DNA of 8,829 bases from WTJY01 sp041568735 (GTDB lineage: Bacteria; Chloroflexota; Anaerolineae; Promineifilales; Promineifilaceae), in the NCBI GenBank assembly GCA_041568735.1, contig JBFFZG010000206.1:1-8829 (forward strand), read 5' to 3'. The notes below the pieces were generated by a model. It did no database searches, was not told the DNA's origin, and was given only the letters and a program-made list of their open reading frames with translations. Of this stretch, positions 1 through 7,681 are shown piece after piece. Within the stretch, counting starts at the first letter, position 1, and every line of letters starts with the position of its first letter. Both the position numbers and the translations under genes were made by a program.

Positions 1-407
1 ATCGCACATCCGATGCCGTCATCGACGGCGGCAACCTCCAGGTCCACCAGGCGGCCGGGTCCGGCTCTGGCGGGAGTGGTTCGACCTCCGGCGGCGGATC
101 GTCGGCCAACGGCCAGGCGTCGACCCTGGTGCTCAACCCGCTGCTCCTGAGCGAGGGGGTCATCGGCCAGCTGCAGCCGTTCGCGGTGGAGGCGTATGGG
201 GCCAACCAGAACCCGCTGAGCGGGGCGCAGATCACGCTGACGCGGGTGACGGCGGCCGGCACGGAGAGCTTCACGGCGGTCACCGACCTGACCGGGGTGG
301 CGCTCTTCACCCTGCCCAACCTGTCCCAGGCGGCTGAAATGATCGCCGTCTCCGGCAGCGTGCAGTCGAACGCGGTGTCACTGACCCCGCTGCCGCTGCT
401 GCCCTAA
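1..407 (+). CDS. 3' end of a large secreted protein: post-COAP-1-like tail, Gly/Ser linker, C-terminal Ig-like domain (5' truncated)
   Basis: The reading frame is open from the left edge (first full codon at position 3) to the TAA at 405-407, giving about 134 residues; the true start lies outside the window. The first residues (RTSDAVIDGGNLQVHQ) match the end of the post-COAP-1-like domain in the protease gene at 594-6044. A Gly/Ser-rich linker follows, then an Ig-like beta domain of about 90 residues beginning STLVLNPLLLSEGV and ending PLPLLP. A GTG at 129 could be read as a start, but the homologous frame continues upstream of it, so this is a fragment and not a small gene. What the missing N-terminal part does cannot be told; it could be another protease or an unrelated surface protein with the same tail. 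The Ig-like domain most resembles bacterial Big_1/invasin-type folds, judged by eye. A hairpin terminator follows at once. Confidence 0.88.
   Translation, partial: RTSDAVIDGGNLQVHQAAGSGSGGSGSTSGGGSSANGQASTLVLNPLLLSEGVIGQLQPFAVEAYGANQNPLSGAQITLTRVTAAGTESFTAVTDLTGVALFTLPNLSQAAEMIAVSGSVQSNAVSLTPLPLLP
15..407 (+). repeat. Direct repeat copy 1 (C-terminal module of the truncated upstream gene)
   Basis: This copy aligns with 5658-6044 at a constant offset of 5643 bases until a 6-base length difference close to the stop codons. Three blocks are identical by eye: 15-70 with 5713 as the partner's last base (56 nt), 120-177 with 5763-5820 (58 nt), and 243-292 with 5886-5935 (50 nt). Most differences fall in 178-230 and in the last 110 bases. 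Similarity continues weakly to the left edge, so the true left limit is not visible. Confidence 0.93.
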
Positions 408-426
408 CTCGACGGTTTGATTGCCA

Positions 427-473
427 GGCGCTCCGGCCGTCCGCCCGACGGCCGGAGCGCCCATCCCCTTTTT
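427..473 (+). terminator. Intrinsic terminator of the upstream gene
   Basis: A perfect 15-bp GC-rich stem has arms at 427-441 and 447-461 and a 5-base loop at 442-446. A T5 tract follows at 469-473 and another at 482-486. It begins 20 bases after the TAA at 405-407. The short gap between stem and T tract (CATCCCC) is slightly longer than ideal, but the stem is very strong. Confidence 0.9.
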
Positions 474-580
474 CCCCACCCTTTTTCCCGTAACGAAACC
501 GTCACGATGCAGTAGCGAGGTCGTAGCGGACGATCTGTATTCTCCAAACTGGTGGCATGTTTTGGAACGCAAACACAGGT

Positions 581-587
581 AGGAGGT
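581..587 (+). promoter_or_regulatory. Ribosome binding site that fixes the start of the large protease
   Basis: AGGAGGT lies 6 bases before the ATG at 594. This near-perfect Shine-Dalgarno site, with a normal Sec signal peptide starting at that ATG, favours 594 over the in-frame GTG at 552, which would place the site inside the coding region. Confidence 0.88.
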
Positions 588-593
588 CATTCC

Positions 594-3500
594 ATGAATA
601 CAATTTCCCATGAGACGAAAGTCTGGTCTTTCCTGGCCCGCCTTTTCGTGCTGCTCGCGCTGCTCGCGGGCGGGCTCGTTCTCTCCGGCTCGGGCTTCTC
701 CCGGGCCTACGCCGGCCCGCAGGGGCCGCTGCCGAATTTCACGGCCGAAGGCGATCACCTGATCCGCCTGCTGGCCGGCGCGTTTGACCCGCTGGCCGGT
801 TCGCTGCCAGCGGGCAGCGGCCTGCCCCTGGTCGAGGCGGCTGCCCTCCCGGCCGGCACGCCGCAGTACTGGCTGGTCCAGGTCGCCGATCGACGCTACG
901 CCGATACGACCGCGGCGATTGAAGGCGCCGGAGCTCTCATGGCCGGCAGCGTGCCCGATGATACCTACATGGTGCGGGCTACCCCGGCCCAGGCCGAGGC
1001 CATCGCCGGCTCGTCTGCGGTCCGCTGGGTCGGCTACTACCAGCCGGCCTGGCGCGTTCCGATCGCCGCCGGCGGTAAGGCGGGGCTGCTCGACCTGGCC
1101 GGGACCCAGATCTACCGGGTCCACGTCTTCCGCGCTGATCCCGACCCGTCGGCCGTCGGCCAGGCGCTGGCCGCCATGGCCGGCGTTGTGGTGGTCGAAG
1201 ATGCCGGCGTGGCCATCGATATCCGGGCGACCGCCGCCCAGGTGCCGGCCATTGCCGCCCTGCCGGCCGTCGAGTGGATCGGGATCAAGCCCGAGATCGT
1301 CCTGCACAACGTCGATTCGCGCTGGGTCAACGACACCGGCGTGCGCGATGTCTACGAGGCGACCGCGCCCGGCCGGCTGACCGGCGCCGGGCAGACGGCC
1401 GCCGTCGCCGACACCGGGATCAACTACACCTACGATCTGAACGGCCGGGCCCACGTCGCCTTCCGCGACTGCGATGCCGGCGGCGCCAACTGCAAGACGG
1501 CCATCTACACCCAGGCCCAGCCGGGCACGGCCACGGCCAACATGACCAACGTGGTCGACAACAATACCGGCCACCGCAAGGTCGTCGCCTACTTCGACCT
1601 GGGCAGCACCGGACCGAACCCCTTCGATACCTCCTCCCACGGCTCGCACACCGGCGGCTCGGTGACCGGCGACCAGGGGAACAATGGGGTCTGGGATGGT
1701 GAGGACGGGATCGCCCCCGGCGCCATGCACGTCCATCAGAATATCGGCTCTTCGAGCGGCGGGCTGGCCCTGCCCTCGGATGACTACCAGCTCTGGCGGC
1801 AGGCCTACCGGCCGCGCAATCCGAACAGCGTGTCGACGAACAGCTCGGCCAACGGCAACGTCGCCGACCACGCCAACTACCGGCCGCTGGAGGATGCCCG
1901 CACCCACAACAACTCCTACGGCCTGATCGCCCCCGTCATCGACGAAGGGTCGGCCGTCGCCCTCGACAAATTCGTCTGGGATCACGAGGACATGGTCATC
2001 GTGGTTTCGGCCGGCAACGGCGGCCCCGATATCTTCTCGATCGGCTCCCCCTCGGTGGCCAAGAACAACCTCTCCAGCGGCGCCTCGGCCAACGGCCGGC
2101 AGCCGATGGCCTCGATCGATTCGATGGCCTCGTTCTCGTCGCACGGCCCCACGGCCGACGGCCGCTTCGGCCCCGACCTGGCCACCCCTGGCCAGATCGT
2201 CGTCTCGGTCAAAGGCGGTACCGAGGACGGCTACCACGTGGCCCAGGGCACCTCGATGTCCGGCCCGATCCTGACCGGCCTGGCCACCCTGGTGCGTCAA
2301 TATTTCTACGACGGCTACGGCCCGGCCGGCGGCTCCGGTTTCCCCGGCGGCGAGGCGAACCCCGCCCGCAGCCACAACCCGAGCGCCGCCCTGGTCAAGG
2401 CGACGATGATCAACGGCGCCGTGCGCATGCGCGGCTACTACACCGGCGATGACGGCAGCGTGCGCGCCCAGGACGGGCAGTGGCCGTCAGCCGGGCAGGG
2501 CTTCGGCCTGGTCAACCTGGCCAACTCCCTCTACTTCGCCGGCGATCCGCTCAACAACTGGTATCACGATGTCTGGCGGTCGAGCAGCCAGGCCTTCCGG
2601 GTTTCCGGCACGACCCCGGTCGTCCGCACCTACACCCTGGCCGTGGCAGGCGGGGCGCCTCTGGACGTCACCCTCTCCTGGACCGACGCCCCGGATCTGC
2701 TGCCGGCCGGCACCCCGGCCCTGGTCAACAATCTCGACCTGGAAGTCGTCGCGCCGGACGGCACGGTGTACGTCGGCAACAACATGAACAGCCGGCTCGT
2801 GCCGTTGGTCGACGTGGCCGAGACGCTGCCCGGACCCGGTGCGCGGGACGAGACCAACCTGACCGAGCGGGTGCGCATCGCCAGCCCGGCCGCCGGCACC
2901 TGGACGATCCGGGTCATCGGCGACCGCATCCGGCAGGCGAACCAGGGCTTCGCCCTGGCCGCCAGCGGCACCATCGCCTTGGCCGGCCAGACCTTCACCC
3001 CGGGTCCCGCCCTGCAGGTCGACGCGGCCGGCAGCCCGACGATCAGTGCGATCGCCGTCGAGCCGATCAGCGGCGACACCGCCCGCGTGACCTTCACCAC
3101 CAGCGAGCCGACCACGGCCGTGGTGGAAGCCGGCGGCGTGACCTTTGTCGACTCCTACAACGCCGGGCCGTCCGGGTTTAACGGCCTGAACGCCGGCACA
3201 GTGGAAACGTCGGCCGCCTACGCCAACCGGCCGGTCGTCGGCACCGCCCACGAAGTGCTCCTGACCGGCCTCACCCCCGGCCAGGCGTATCCCCTTGCCA
3301 TCGAGGTGACCGATCTCGGCGGCAACACGACTGCGGCCAGCGTCGACTACACCAGCCCGGCCACCGTCTTCCAGCCGGACGCGCCCGACATCGGCCAGCT
3401 CATCCAGGGCAGCACCAGCACCAACCAGTGGCGCACCGGCACCCAGCTCTACGCCGGGACCAACGCCGGCAACGGGATCCTCGGCGCTTTCATGTTCCGC

Positions 3501-6044
3501 ATTCCGGAAGGGGCGCTCGATCCGGCCGACATTACCGGCGCCTACGTCGAGATGACCAGCGCCCACGACTGGATGATCCGCTATACCCAGGATCCCCAGC
3601 TCTACGTCGACCTGCTCGACGAGTCGGTTGAAACGACGTGGGGCACCCAGACGTACGACATGATCCACGACGCGGCCGCCGACGCCCGGGTCTATCCCGA
3701 GAGCGCTCACCTGCGCGGCGCCGGCTACGACTACGCCTTTACCTTTAACTGCGCCGACCTGCAGGCGCTGCGGGACACGCTGACCAGCGTGTCATCGGGC
3801 GAGCGTCTGGCCGCCTTCCGCTACGAATCGACCCCCGTTTCGGGCACCGGCCTCTTCGCCATGGACTTCGGCTTCAACCGGCGCTCGAACGGCCCGGCCT
3901 ACCGGCCGCGGCTGGTGCTCTACACCGGTGGGGAAACCAACCCGCTCGGCGCGCCCTGCGATCCAGGCACACCGGCCCCGACTATTTCCAAAGTCGGCGT
4001 CTACTACGACGGCCTCCACGGCAGCGGACCGGTCGACGACGCGGTCACCGTATCCTGGGAAACCGACGTCGCCGCCAACTCCCTGGTTCTCTTCCGCGAG
4101 CAGGGGACGTCCACCTGGACCCAGGTCGGCACGCCGGCACTGACGCGGGTCCACCACGTGCAGGTTTTCGGGCTGGACAGCAGCAAGCAGTATGAGTTTG
4201 CCGTCCGCTCGGCCGCCTGCAACGGCGCGACGACGACCGACGCCAACGGTGGGGAAGGGTACGCCTTCTTCTACCCACCGCCGCCGCCGCCGCCCCAGAC
4301 CGACGATTTCTGGTTCCACGGCCTGCCCGATGACCAGATCTCCAAGGCTGCCGGCCCGCCGTTCAACAACAGCTTCAACCAGAGCGCGCCGACCCTGACC
4401 GACACGGCCACGCAGCAGACGACAACGCCGCTGGCCAATGACGATTTCGTCGGCAATCCGCTGGCCGCCTTCTGGGTCGGCGCTTACAGCGGCACGATCG
4501 ACGGCGAGGTGGAGCTGCGCTGGCACTGGTCGACCGAAAACGCCACGGCCATCGCCTTCGGCTCCCAGGTTGATGTGACCTTCTTCGCCGATCCCAATTT
4601 CAACGCCAGCAGCGCCGTGCAGCCGGAGAAGATCATCGGCCGCGGCAGCACCCGGCTCACCTTCGATGCGGCCGGGGTTCCCACCCTGAACATCAGCCGC
4701 ATCCCGGTCAACGGGACGGTTAGAAACCAGCTGCTCATCCAGGTCGTGTCCAGCTTTCTCGATACCGGCGAAGGACTGGTCGTGCATTACAACAACCAGC
4801 TCCTCGACTCCGGCTTTGGCATCCCGCAGACGTCGGCTGACCCGCAGCCCACGATCCCGCTGCCGCGGACCGGACCGGCCACCCCGCTTTCGGCCGGAGC
4901 GACCGGCCTCGTCGTGCCGCCGACCCGCACCGGGCCGGCCGCGGCCGCCGACATCGCCGCCGGCACCGGCCTGTGCGCCATCGCCGAGCCGGGGGTCAAT
5001 AACGATCCGATCGCCGTTGACGACAGCGCCACGGTCAACCGGGGCGGCTCGGTGACAATCGACGTCCTGGCCAACGACAGCGACCCGGACGGGGATACGA
5101 TCTCCGTGGCCTCCTTTACCCAGCCGTCCAGCGGCACGGTCACGGAGAACCCGAACGGCAGCCTGACGTACATGCATGACGGCTCGACCTCGACCGCCGA
5201 CAGCTTCACGTACACGATCGAGGACGGCCGGGGCGGCAGCGACAGCGCCACGGTCTCCATAACCATCACCGACACCCCCCCGCCGCCGAATGACGCCACG
5301 AAGACGACCGGCGGCGGCTGGCTGGCCGCCACCGACGGCAAGAAGATCAACTTCGGCTTCAACGCGAAGCAGGAGTCGGCCGGCTTCAGCGGCAACCTGC
5401 AGCTCAACGATAAGGGGACGGATGTCAAGATCCACCTGACCGACGTCACCACCCTCGGCGCCGTCAATGGCAGCTGCGGCGGCATCAGCGCCGGCCCGAA
5501 CGCCCTCGAGTTCAGCGGCACGGGCACCTACAACGGCAGCGCCGCCGCCTTCCGAGTCTGCGTCGAAGACAACGGCGAGCCGGGTAAAGACAGCGACCGC
5601 TTCGTCCTGATGTGCACGGCCGGCTGTGGCTACAGCACGAGCGGCCGGACGGCCGACGCCGTCATCGACGGCGGCAACCTCCAGGTCCACCAGGCGGCCG
5701 GGTCCGGCTCTGGTGGGGGTGGTTCGACCTCCGGCGGCGGCTCGTCGGCTAACGGCCAGGCCTCGACCCTGGTGCTCAACCCGCTGCTCCTGAGCGAGGG
5801 GGTCATCGGCCAGCTGCAGCTGTTCACGGTGCTGGCTTACGACGCCGGCCAGAACCCGATGAGCGGGGCGCAGGTCACGCTGACCCGGGTGACGGCGGCC
5901 GGCACGGAGAGCTTCACGGCGGTCACCGACCTGACGGGGCAGGCGTTCTTCACCCTGGTCAACCTGAGCCAGGCGGCCGAGACGATCGCCGTCTCCGGCA
6001 ATGTGCAGTCGAATGCGGTTTCCGTCAAGCCGCTGCTGCCCTGA
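594..6044 (+). CDS. Secreted multidomain subtilisin-family (S8, KP-43-like) serine protease, 1816 aa
   Basis: This is an exported subtilase expected to cleave proteins outside the cell. Residues 1-40 form a Sec signal peptide with probable cleavage after AYA. Two similar prodomain-like modules follow (about 92-155 and 174-239). The catalytic domain (about 268-650) carries Asp273 in VADTGI, His349 in SSHGSH, oxyanion Asn475 in SAGNGG and Ser554 in GTSMSG, so it should be active. Residues 650-793 match the jelly-roll domain that follows the catalytic domain in KP-43 proteases (LSWTDAP, LVNNLDLEVVAPDGT). Then come an FN3-like domain (814-921), a beta-rich DNRLRE-like region (922-1110), a second FN3-like domain (1128-1227), seven prolines (1228-1234), an unrecognised beta-rich domain (1235-1412), a Pro/Thr-rich linker, a Big_9/cadherin-like domain (1469-1561; LANDSDPDGD), a post-COAP-1-like domain (1570-1700), a Gly/Ser linker and a terminal Ig-like domain (1725-1816). 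The tail nearly repeats that of the preceding gene. No C-terminal membrane helix or sortase signal is visible. The protease call is firm; the names of accessory domains are by-eye judgements. Confidence 0.95.
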   Translation: MNTISHETKVWSFLARLFVLLALLAGGLVLSGSGFSRAYAGPQGPLPNFTAEGDHLIRLLAGAFDPLAGSLPAGSGLPLVEAAALPAGTPQYWLVQVADRRYADTTAAIEGAGALMAGSVPDDTYMVRATPAQAEAIAGSSAVRWVGYYQPAWRVPIAAGGKAGLLDLAGTQIYRVHVFRADPDPSAVGQALAAMAGVVVVEDAGVAIDIRATAAQVPAIAALPAVEWIGIKPEIVLHNVDSRWVNDTGVRDVYEATAPGRLTGAGQTAAVADTGINYTYDLNGRAHVAFRDCDAGGANCKTAIYTQAQPGTATANMTNVVDNNTGHRKVVAYFDLGSTGPNPFDTSSHGSHTGGSVTGDQGNNGVWDGEDGIAPGAMHVHQNIGSSSGGLALPSDDYQLWRQAYRPRNPNSVSTNSSANGNVADHANYRPLEDARTHNNSYGLIAPVIDEGSAVALDKFVWDHEDMVIVVSAGNGGPDIFSIGSPSVAKNNLSSGASANGRQPMASIDSMASFSSHGPTADGRFGPDLATPGQIVVSVKGGTEDGYHVAQGTSMSGPILTGLATLVRQYFYDGYGPAGGSGFPGGEANPARSHNPSAALVKATMINGAVRMRGYYTGDDGSVRAQDGQWPSAGQGFGLVNLANSLYFAGDPLNNWYHDVWRSSSQAFRVSGTTPVVRTYTLAVAGGAPLDVTLSWTDAPDLLPAGTPALVNNLDLEVVAPDGTVYVGNNMNSRLVPLVDVAETLPGPGARDETNLTERVRIASPAAGTWTIRVIGDRIRQANQGFALAASGTIALAGQTFTPGPALQVDAAGSPTISAIAVEPISGDTARVTFTTSEPTTAVVEAGGVTFVDSYNAGPSGFNGLNAGTVETSAAYANRPVVGTAHEVLLTGLTPGQAYPLAIEVTDLGGNTTAASVDYTSPATVFQPDAPDIGQLIQGSTSTNQWRTGTQLYAGTNAGNGILGAFMFRIPEGALDPADITGAYVEMTSAHDWMIRYTQDPQLYVDLLDESVETTWGTQTYDMIHDAAADARVYPESAHLRGAGYDYAFTFNCADLQALRDTLTSVSSGERLAAFRYESTPVSGTGLFAMDFGFNRRSNGPAYRPRLVLYTGGETNPLGAPCDPGTPAPTISKVGVYYDGLHGSGPVDDAVTVSWETDVAANSLVLFREQGTSTWTQVGTPALTRVHHVQVFGLDSSKQYEFAVRSAACNGATTTDANGGEGYAFFYPPPPPPPQTDDFWFHGLPDDQISKAAGPPFNNSFNQSAPTLTDTATQQTTTPLANDDFVGNPLAAFWVGAYSGTIDGEVELRWHWSTENATAIAFGSQVDVTFFADPNFNASSAVQPEKIIGRGSTRLTFDAAGVPTLNISRIPVNGTVRNQLLIQVVSSFLDTGEGLVVHYNNQLLDSGFGIPQTSADPQPTIPLPRTGPATPLSAGATGLVVPPTRTGPAAAADIAAGTGLCAIAEPGVNNDPIAVDDSATVNRGGSVTIDVLANDSDPDGDTISVASFTQPSSGTVTENPNGSLTYMHDGSTSTADSFTYTIEDGRGGSDSATVSITITDTPPPPNDATKTTGGGWLAATDGKKINFGFNAKQESAGFSGNLQLNDKGTDVKIHLTDVTTLGAVNGSCGGISAGPNALEFSGTGTYNGSAAAFRVCVEDNGEPGKDSDRFVLMCTAGCGYSTSGRTADAVIDGGNLQVHQAAGSGSGGGGSTSGGGSSANGQASTLVLNPLLLSEGVIGQLQLFTVLAYDAGQNPMSGAQVTLTRVTAAGTESFTAVTDLTGQAFFTLVNLSQAAETIAVSGNVQSNAVSVKPLLP
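4278..4292 (+). repeat. (CCG)5 microsatellite encoding a polyproline hinge
   Basis: Five CCG units, flanked by CCA and CCC, encode residues 1228-1234 of the large protease as seven prolines. This probably forms a stiff spacer between the second FN3-like domain and the next beta-rich domain. Such tracts can change length by slippage, in steps that keep the frame. Confidence 0.85.
5658..6044 (+). repeat. Direct repeat copy 2 (C-terminal module of the large protease)
   Basis: This is the partner of the repeat at 15-407. It covers the last post-COAP-1-like strand, the Gly/Ser linker and the terminal Ig-like domain of the 1816-aa protease. Differences change the Ig-domain segment QLQLFTVLAYDAGQNPM (QLQPFAVEAYGANQNPL in copy 1), and the end is two residues shorter (KPLLP against TPLPLLP). 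The flanking terminators differ in sequence, so the visible repeat stops at the coding end. Confidence 0.93.
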
Positions 6045-6060
6045 TTGGTGAATGAACCAC

Positions 6061-6098
6061 AGCCGGGCGGATCGACCGGATCCGCCCGGCTCTATTTT
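6061..6098 (+). terminator. Intrinsic terminator of the large protease gene
   Basis: A perfect 13-bp stem has arms at 6061-6073 and 6079-6091 and a 5-base loop, followed by CTATTTT with T4 at 6095-6098. It starts 16 bases after the TGA at 6042-6044. It implies that the next gene has its own promoter or depends on read-through. Confidence 0.87.
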
Positions 6099-6128
6099 GA
6101 ATTTGATCGATCTGAACCGAATGCTATA

Positions 6129-6133
6129 GGGAG
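6129..6133 (+). promoter_or_regulatory. Ribosome binding site of the compact protease
   Basis: GGGAG lies 8 bases before the ATG at 6142. It is weaker than the site before the large protease but well spaced, and the signal peptide starts directly at this ATG. Confidence 0.6.
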
Positions 6134-6141
6134 AGTAAAGG

Positions 6142-7614
6142 ATGCGTCCTCCAAACTTCTTACTCGTGATCGCCGGCCTGCTGGTGCTGGCTCTTTCCGG
6201 CGCGGCCCTGTCACCGGCCAGGGCCGATGGATCCGATATTTACCTGGTGCTGTTCACCGGGCAGACAGCCCCTGACGGGAGTTTTCTCATGGATGCCGAC
6301 GCCGGCACCGCCTTAGGCCTGGTGGCCGCGGCCGGCGGCCTGGTGAAAGCCGACCTGACTTCCCAGATCGGTGTGGCCGTGGTGCAGGCGGCCAACCCGT
6401 TGTTCATCCAGACGATGAGCGCCTCACCGCTGGTGGCCGACGTCGGGCCGAACTTCAGCTGGAAATCGCTGCCGACCGGCGCGGAAATGATGGCTGCCGG
6501 GGCTGCCGTCGATCTGGAAGGGGACCCTGCCGGTCCATTCGACCCAATGGCGGGGCTCCAGTGGGATATGAGCCAGATTCGAACGGCCGAAGCCCACCAG
6601 CTGCAGGCCGGCTGGCGGGCGGTCGATGTCGGCGTGCTCGATACCGGAATTGACGCCGCGCATCTCGATTTTGATGAGGATGGTGTCGCCGGCGGCGCGA
6701 CCAATGTCGACTGCGCCCGGGGGCGGGATTTCATCCCGCTCGGACCGGGAATTGGAACCCCGGATCCCTGCGTGGACAACGGGTTTCACGGCACCCACGT
6801 GGCCGGCACCATTGCCGCGCAGGCGAACGGTGTCGGCGTGGTCGGGGTGGCGCCCGGCGTGACGCTGGTTCCGGTCAAAGTTTGTGACACCGCCGGCTAC
6901 TGCTATGCCAGCTCGGCCGTGGCGGGCATCACCTATGCCGGCGATGCCCAGCTCGATGTGATCAACATGAGCTTTTTCGTCGACGATGATGATTTGCTGG
7001 CTTCCACCGAATTTAAATGCAGCAACGACAGCGCGATGCGGGCTTTCCGCCGCGCGGTCGAGCGGGCCATTCAATATGCGCGCAAACAGGGGGTCACCCC
7101 CATTGCCGCCCTGGGCAATTCGGACGTCGACCTGGCGAATCCGCCCGATGGGAATCAATGCGAAGTCATTCCCGCCGAATCCGCCGGCGTGCTGGGCGTC
7201 GTGGCCCTGGGAGCTCGAAGTGAAAAGGCGAGTTATTCCAACTACGGTGCTGGCATGGCCGACGTGGCTGCCCCGGGCGGCAACGGAAGGACCGGCGACT
7301 GCACGAAGACTATTCTCTCGACCTTTCCCGGTAACACGTACGGCTGCATCCAGGGTACCTCAATGGCTTCCCCCCATGCAGCGGGCGTGGCCGCCCTGAT
7401 CGTCAGCCAGTATGGCCGGCTCGGCCCGGATGGGGATGTAAAGATGGCCCCCGGCCAGGTCGAAGCCTATCTGCAGGCCACCACGATTGATATCGGACTT
7501 TCCGGCTACGATAAATGCTTCGGAAACGGCCGCATCGACGCCCTGAGGGCGGTGCTGCACGATACATCTCAGCTGTCGGAACTCAACCCGCCATGTCCCG
7601 AATATGCTGAATAA
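6142..7614 (+). CDS. Secreted compact subtilisin-family (S8) serine protease, 490 aa
   Basis: This is a secreted subtilase expected to hydrolyse extracellular proteins. Residues 1-28 are a Sec signal peptide (hydrophobic LLVIAGLLVLALSGAAL, cleavage after ARA). Residues 29 to about 112 look like an I9-type propeptide: YLVLF strand, AGGLVKADL, a final VADVGP strand. The catalytic domain fills the rest, with Asp167 in VLDTGID, His216 in HGTHVAG, oxyanion Asn326 in ALGNSD and Ser407 in GTSMASPHAAG. All key residues are present, so activity is likely. There is no C-terminal accessory domain or anchor, so it is probably released. All ten cysteines lie in the catalytic and C-terminal parts, an even number that fits disulfide bonding outside the cell. 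It differs from the neighbouring KP-43-like protease in architecture, and its Asp codons use GAT more often than that gene does, so it is not a simple tandem copy. Only 67 bases separate it from the next gene. Confidence 0.95.
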   Translation: MRPPNFLLVIAGLLVLALSGAALSPARADGSDIYLVLFTGQTAPDGSFLMDADAGTALGLVAAAGGLVKADLTSQIGVAVVQAANPLFIQTMSASPLVADVGPNFSWKSLPTGAEMMAAGAAVDLEGDPAGPFDPMAGLQWDMSQIRTAEAHQLQAGWRAVDVGVLDTGIDAAHLDFDEDGVAGGATNVDCARGRDFIPLGPGIGTPDPCVDNGFHGTHVAGTIAAQANGVGVVGVAPGVTLVPVKVCDTAGYCYASSAVAGITYAGDAQLDVINMSFFVDDDDLLASTEFKCSNDSAMRAFRRAVERAIQYARKQGVTPIAALGNSDVDLANPPDGNQCEVIPAESAGVLGVVALGARSEKASYSNYGAGMADVAAPGGNGRTGDCTKTILSTFPGNTYGCIQGTSMASPHAAGVAALIVSQYGRLGPDGDVKMAPGQVEAYLQATTIDIGLSGYDKCFGNGRIDALRAVLHDTSQLSELNPPCPEYAE

Positions 7615-7670
7615 CTGCCGCCGCTGGTGTTTGCCGGCCTGATCTCAAGGGCAGCGGCCAGCGACCAAGA

Positions 7671-7675
7671 AGGAG
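7671..7675 (+). promoter_or_regulatory. Ribosome binding site of the choice-of-anchor B gene
   Basis: AGGAG lies 3 bases before an ATG at 7679 and 6 bases before the adjacent in-frame ATG at 7682. The second spacing is closer to optimum, so 7682 is preferred; the choice changes the protein by only one methionine. Confidence 0.75.
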
Positions 7676-7681
7676 AAAATG

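Noticed and set aside
538..543. TATTCT as a possible -10 element before the large protease
   Set aside because: It matches the consensus at 4 of 6 positions, and no convincing -35 box lies 16-18 bases upstream. The leader at 487-580 shows no promoter or riboswitch that I can support.
552..593. Upstream in-frame GTG start for the large protease, adding 14 residues
   Set aside because: No ribosome binding site fits it, it would put the strong AGGAGGT inside the coding region, and it would spoil the signal peptide that begins cleanly at ATG 594.
378..2375. Long antisense open frame of 665 codons
   Set aside because: It lies opposite the convincing protease gene. Its translation is rich in Gly, Arg, Val and Asp with no recognisable domain, and it arises because high-GC codons leave few stops in this antisense phase.
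4860..4874. LPRTG (residues 1423-1427), a match to the sortase LPXTG motif
   Set aside because: It lies in an internal Pro/Thr-rich linker about 390 residues before the C-terminus, with no hydrophobic helix or positive tail after it, so it cannot act as a normal sorting signal.
3792..5690. Second long antisense open frame of 632 codons
   Set aside because: Same reason: it mirrors the downstream half of the protease gene, shows the same skewed composition, and has no domain or signal peptide that I recognise.
6103..6130. Promoter-like TTGATC with a 16-base gap to TGCTATAGG before the compact protease
   Set aside because: Transcription would start near 6137, only a few bases before the ATG and after the ribosome binding site at 6129-6133. 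It would have to produce a leaderless message, so I do not call it.
7620..7658. Inverted repeat GCCGCTG...CAGCGGC between the compact protease and the choice-of-anchor B gene
   Set aside because: The stem is only 7 bp with a 25-base loop and no T tract, so it is not a credible terminator.
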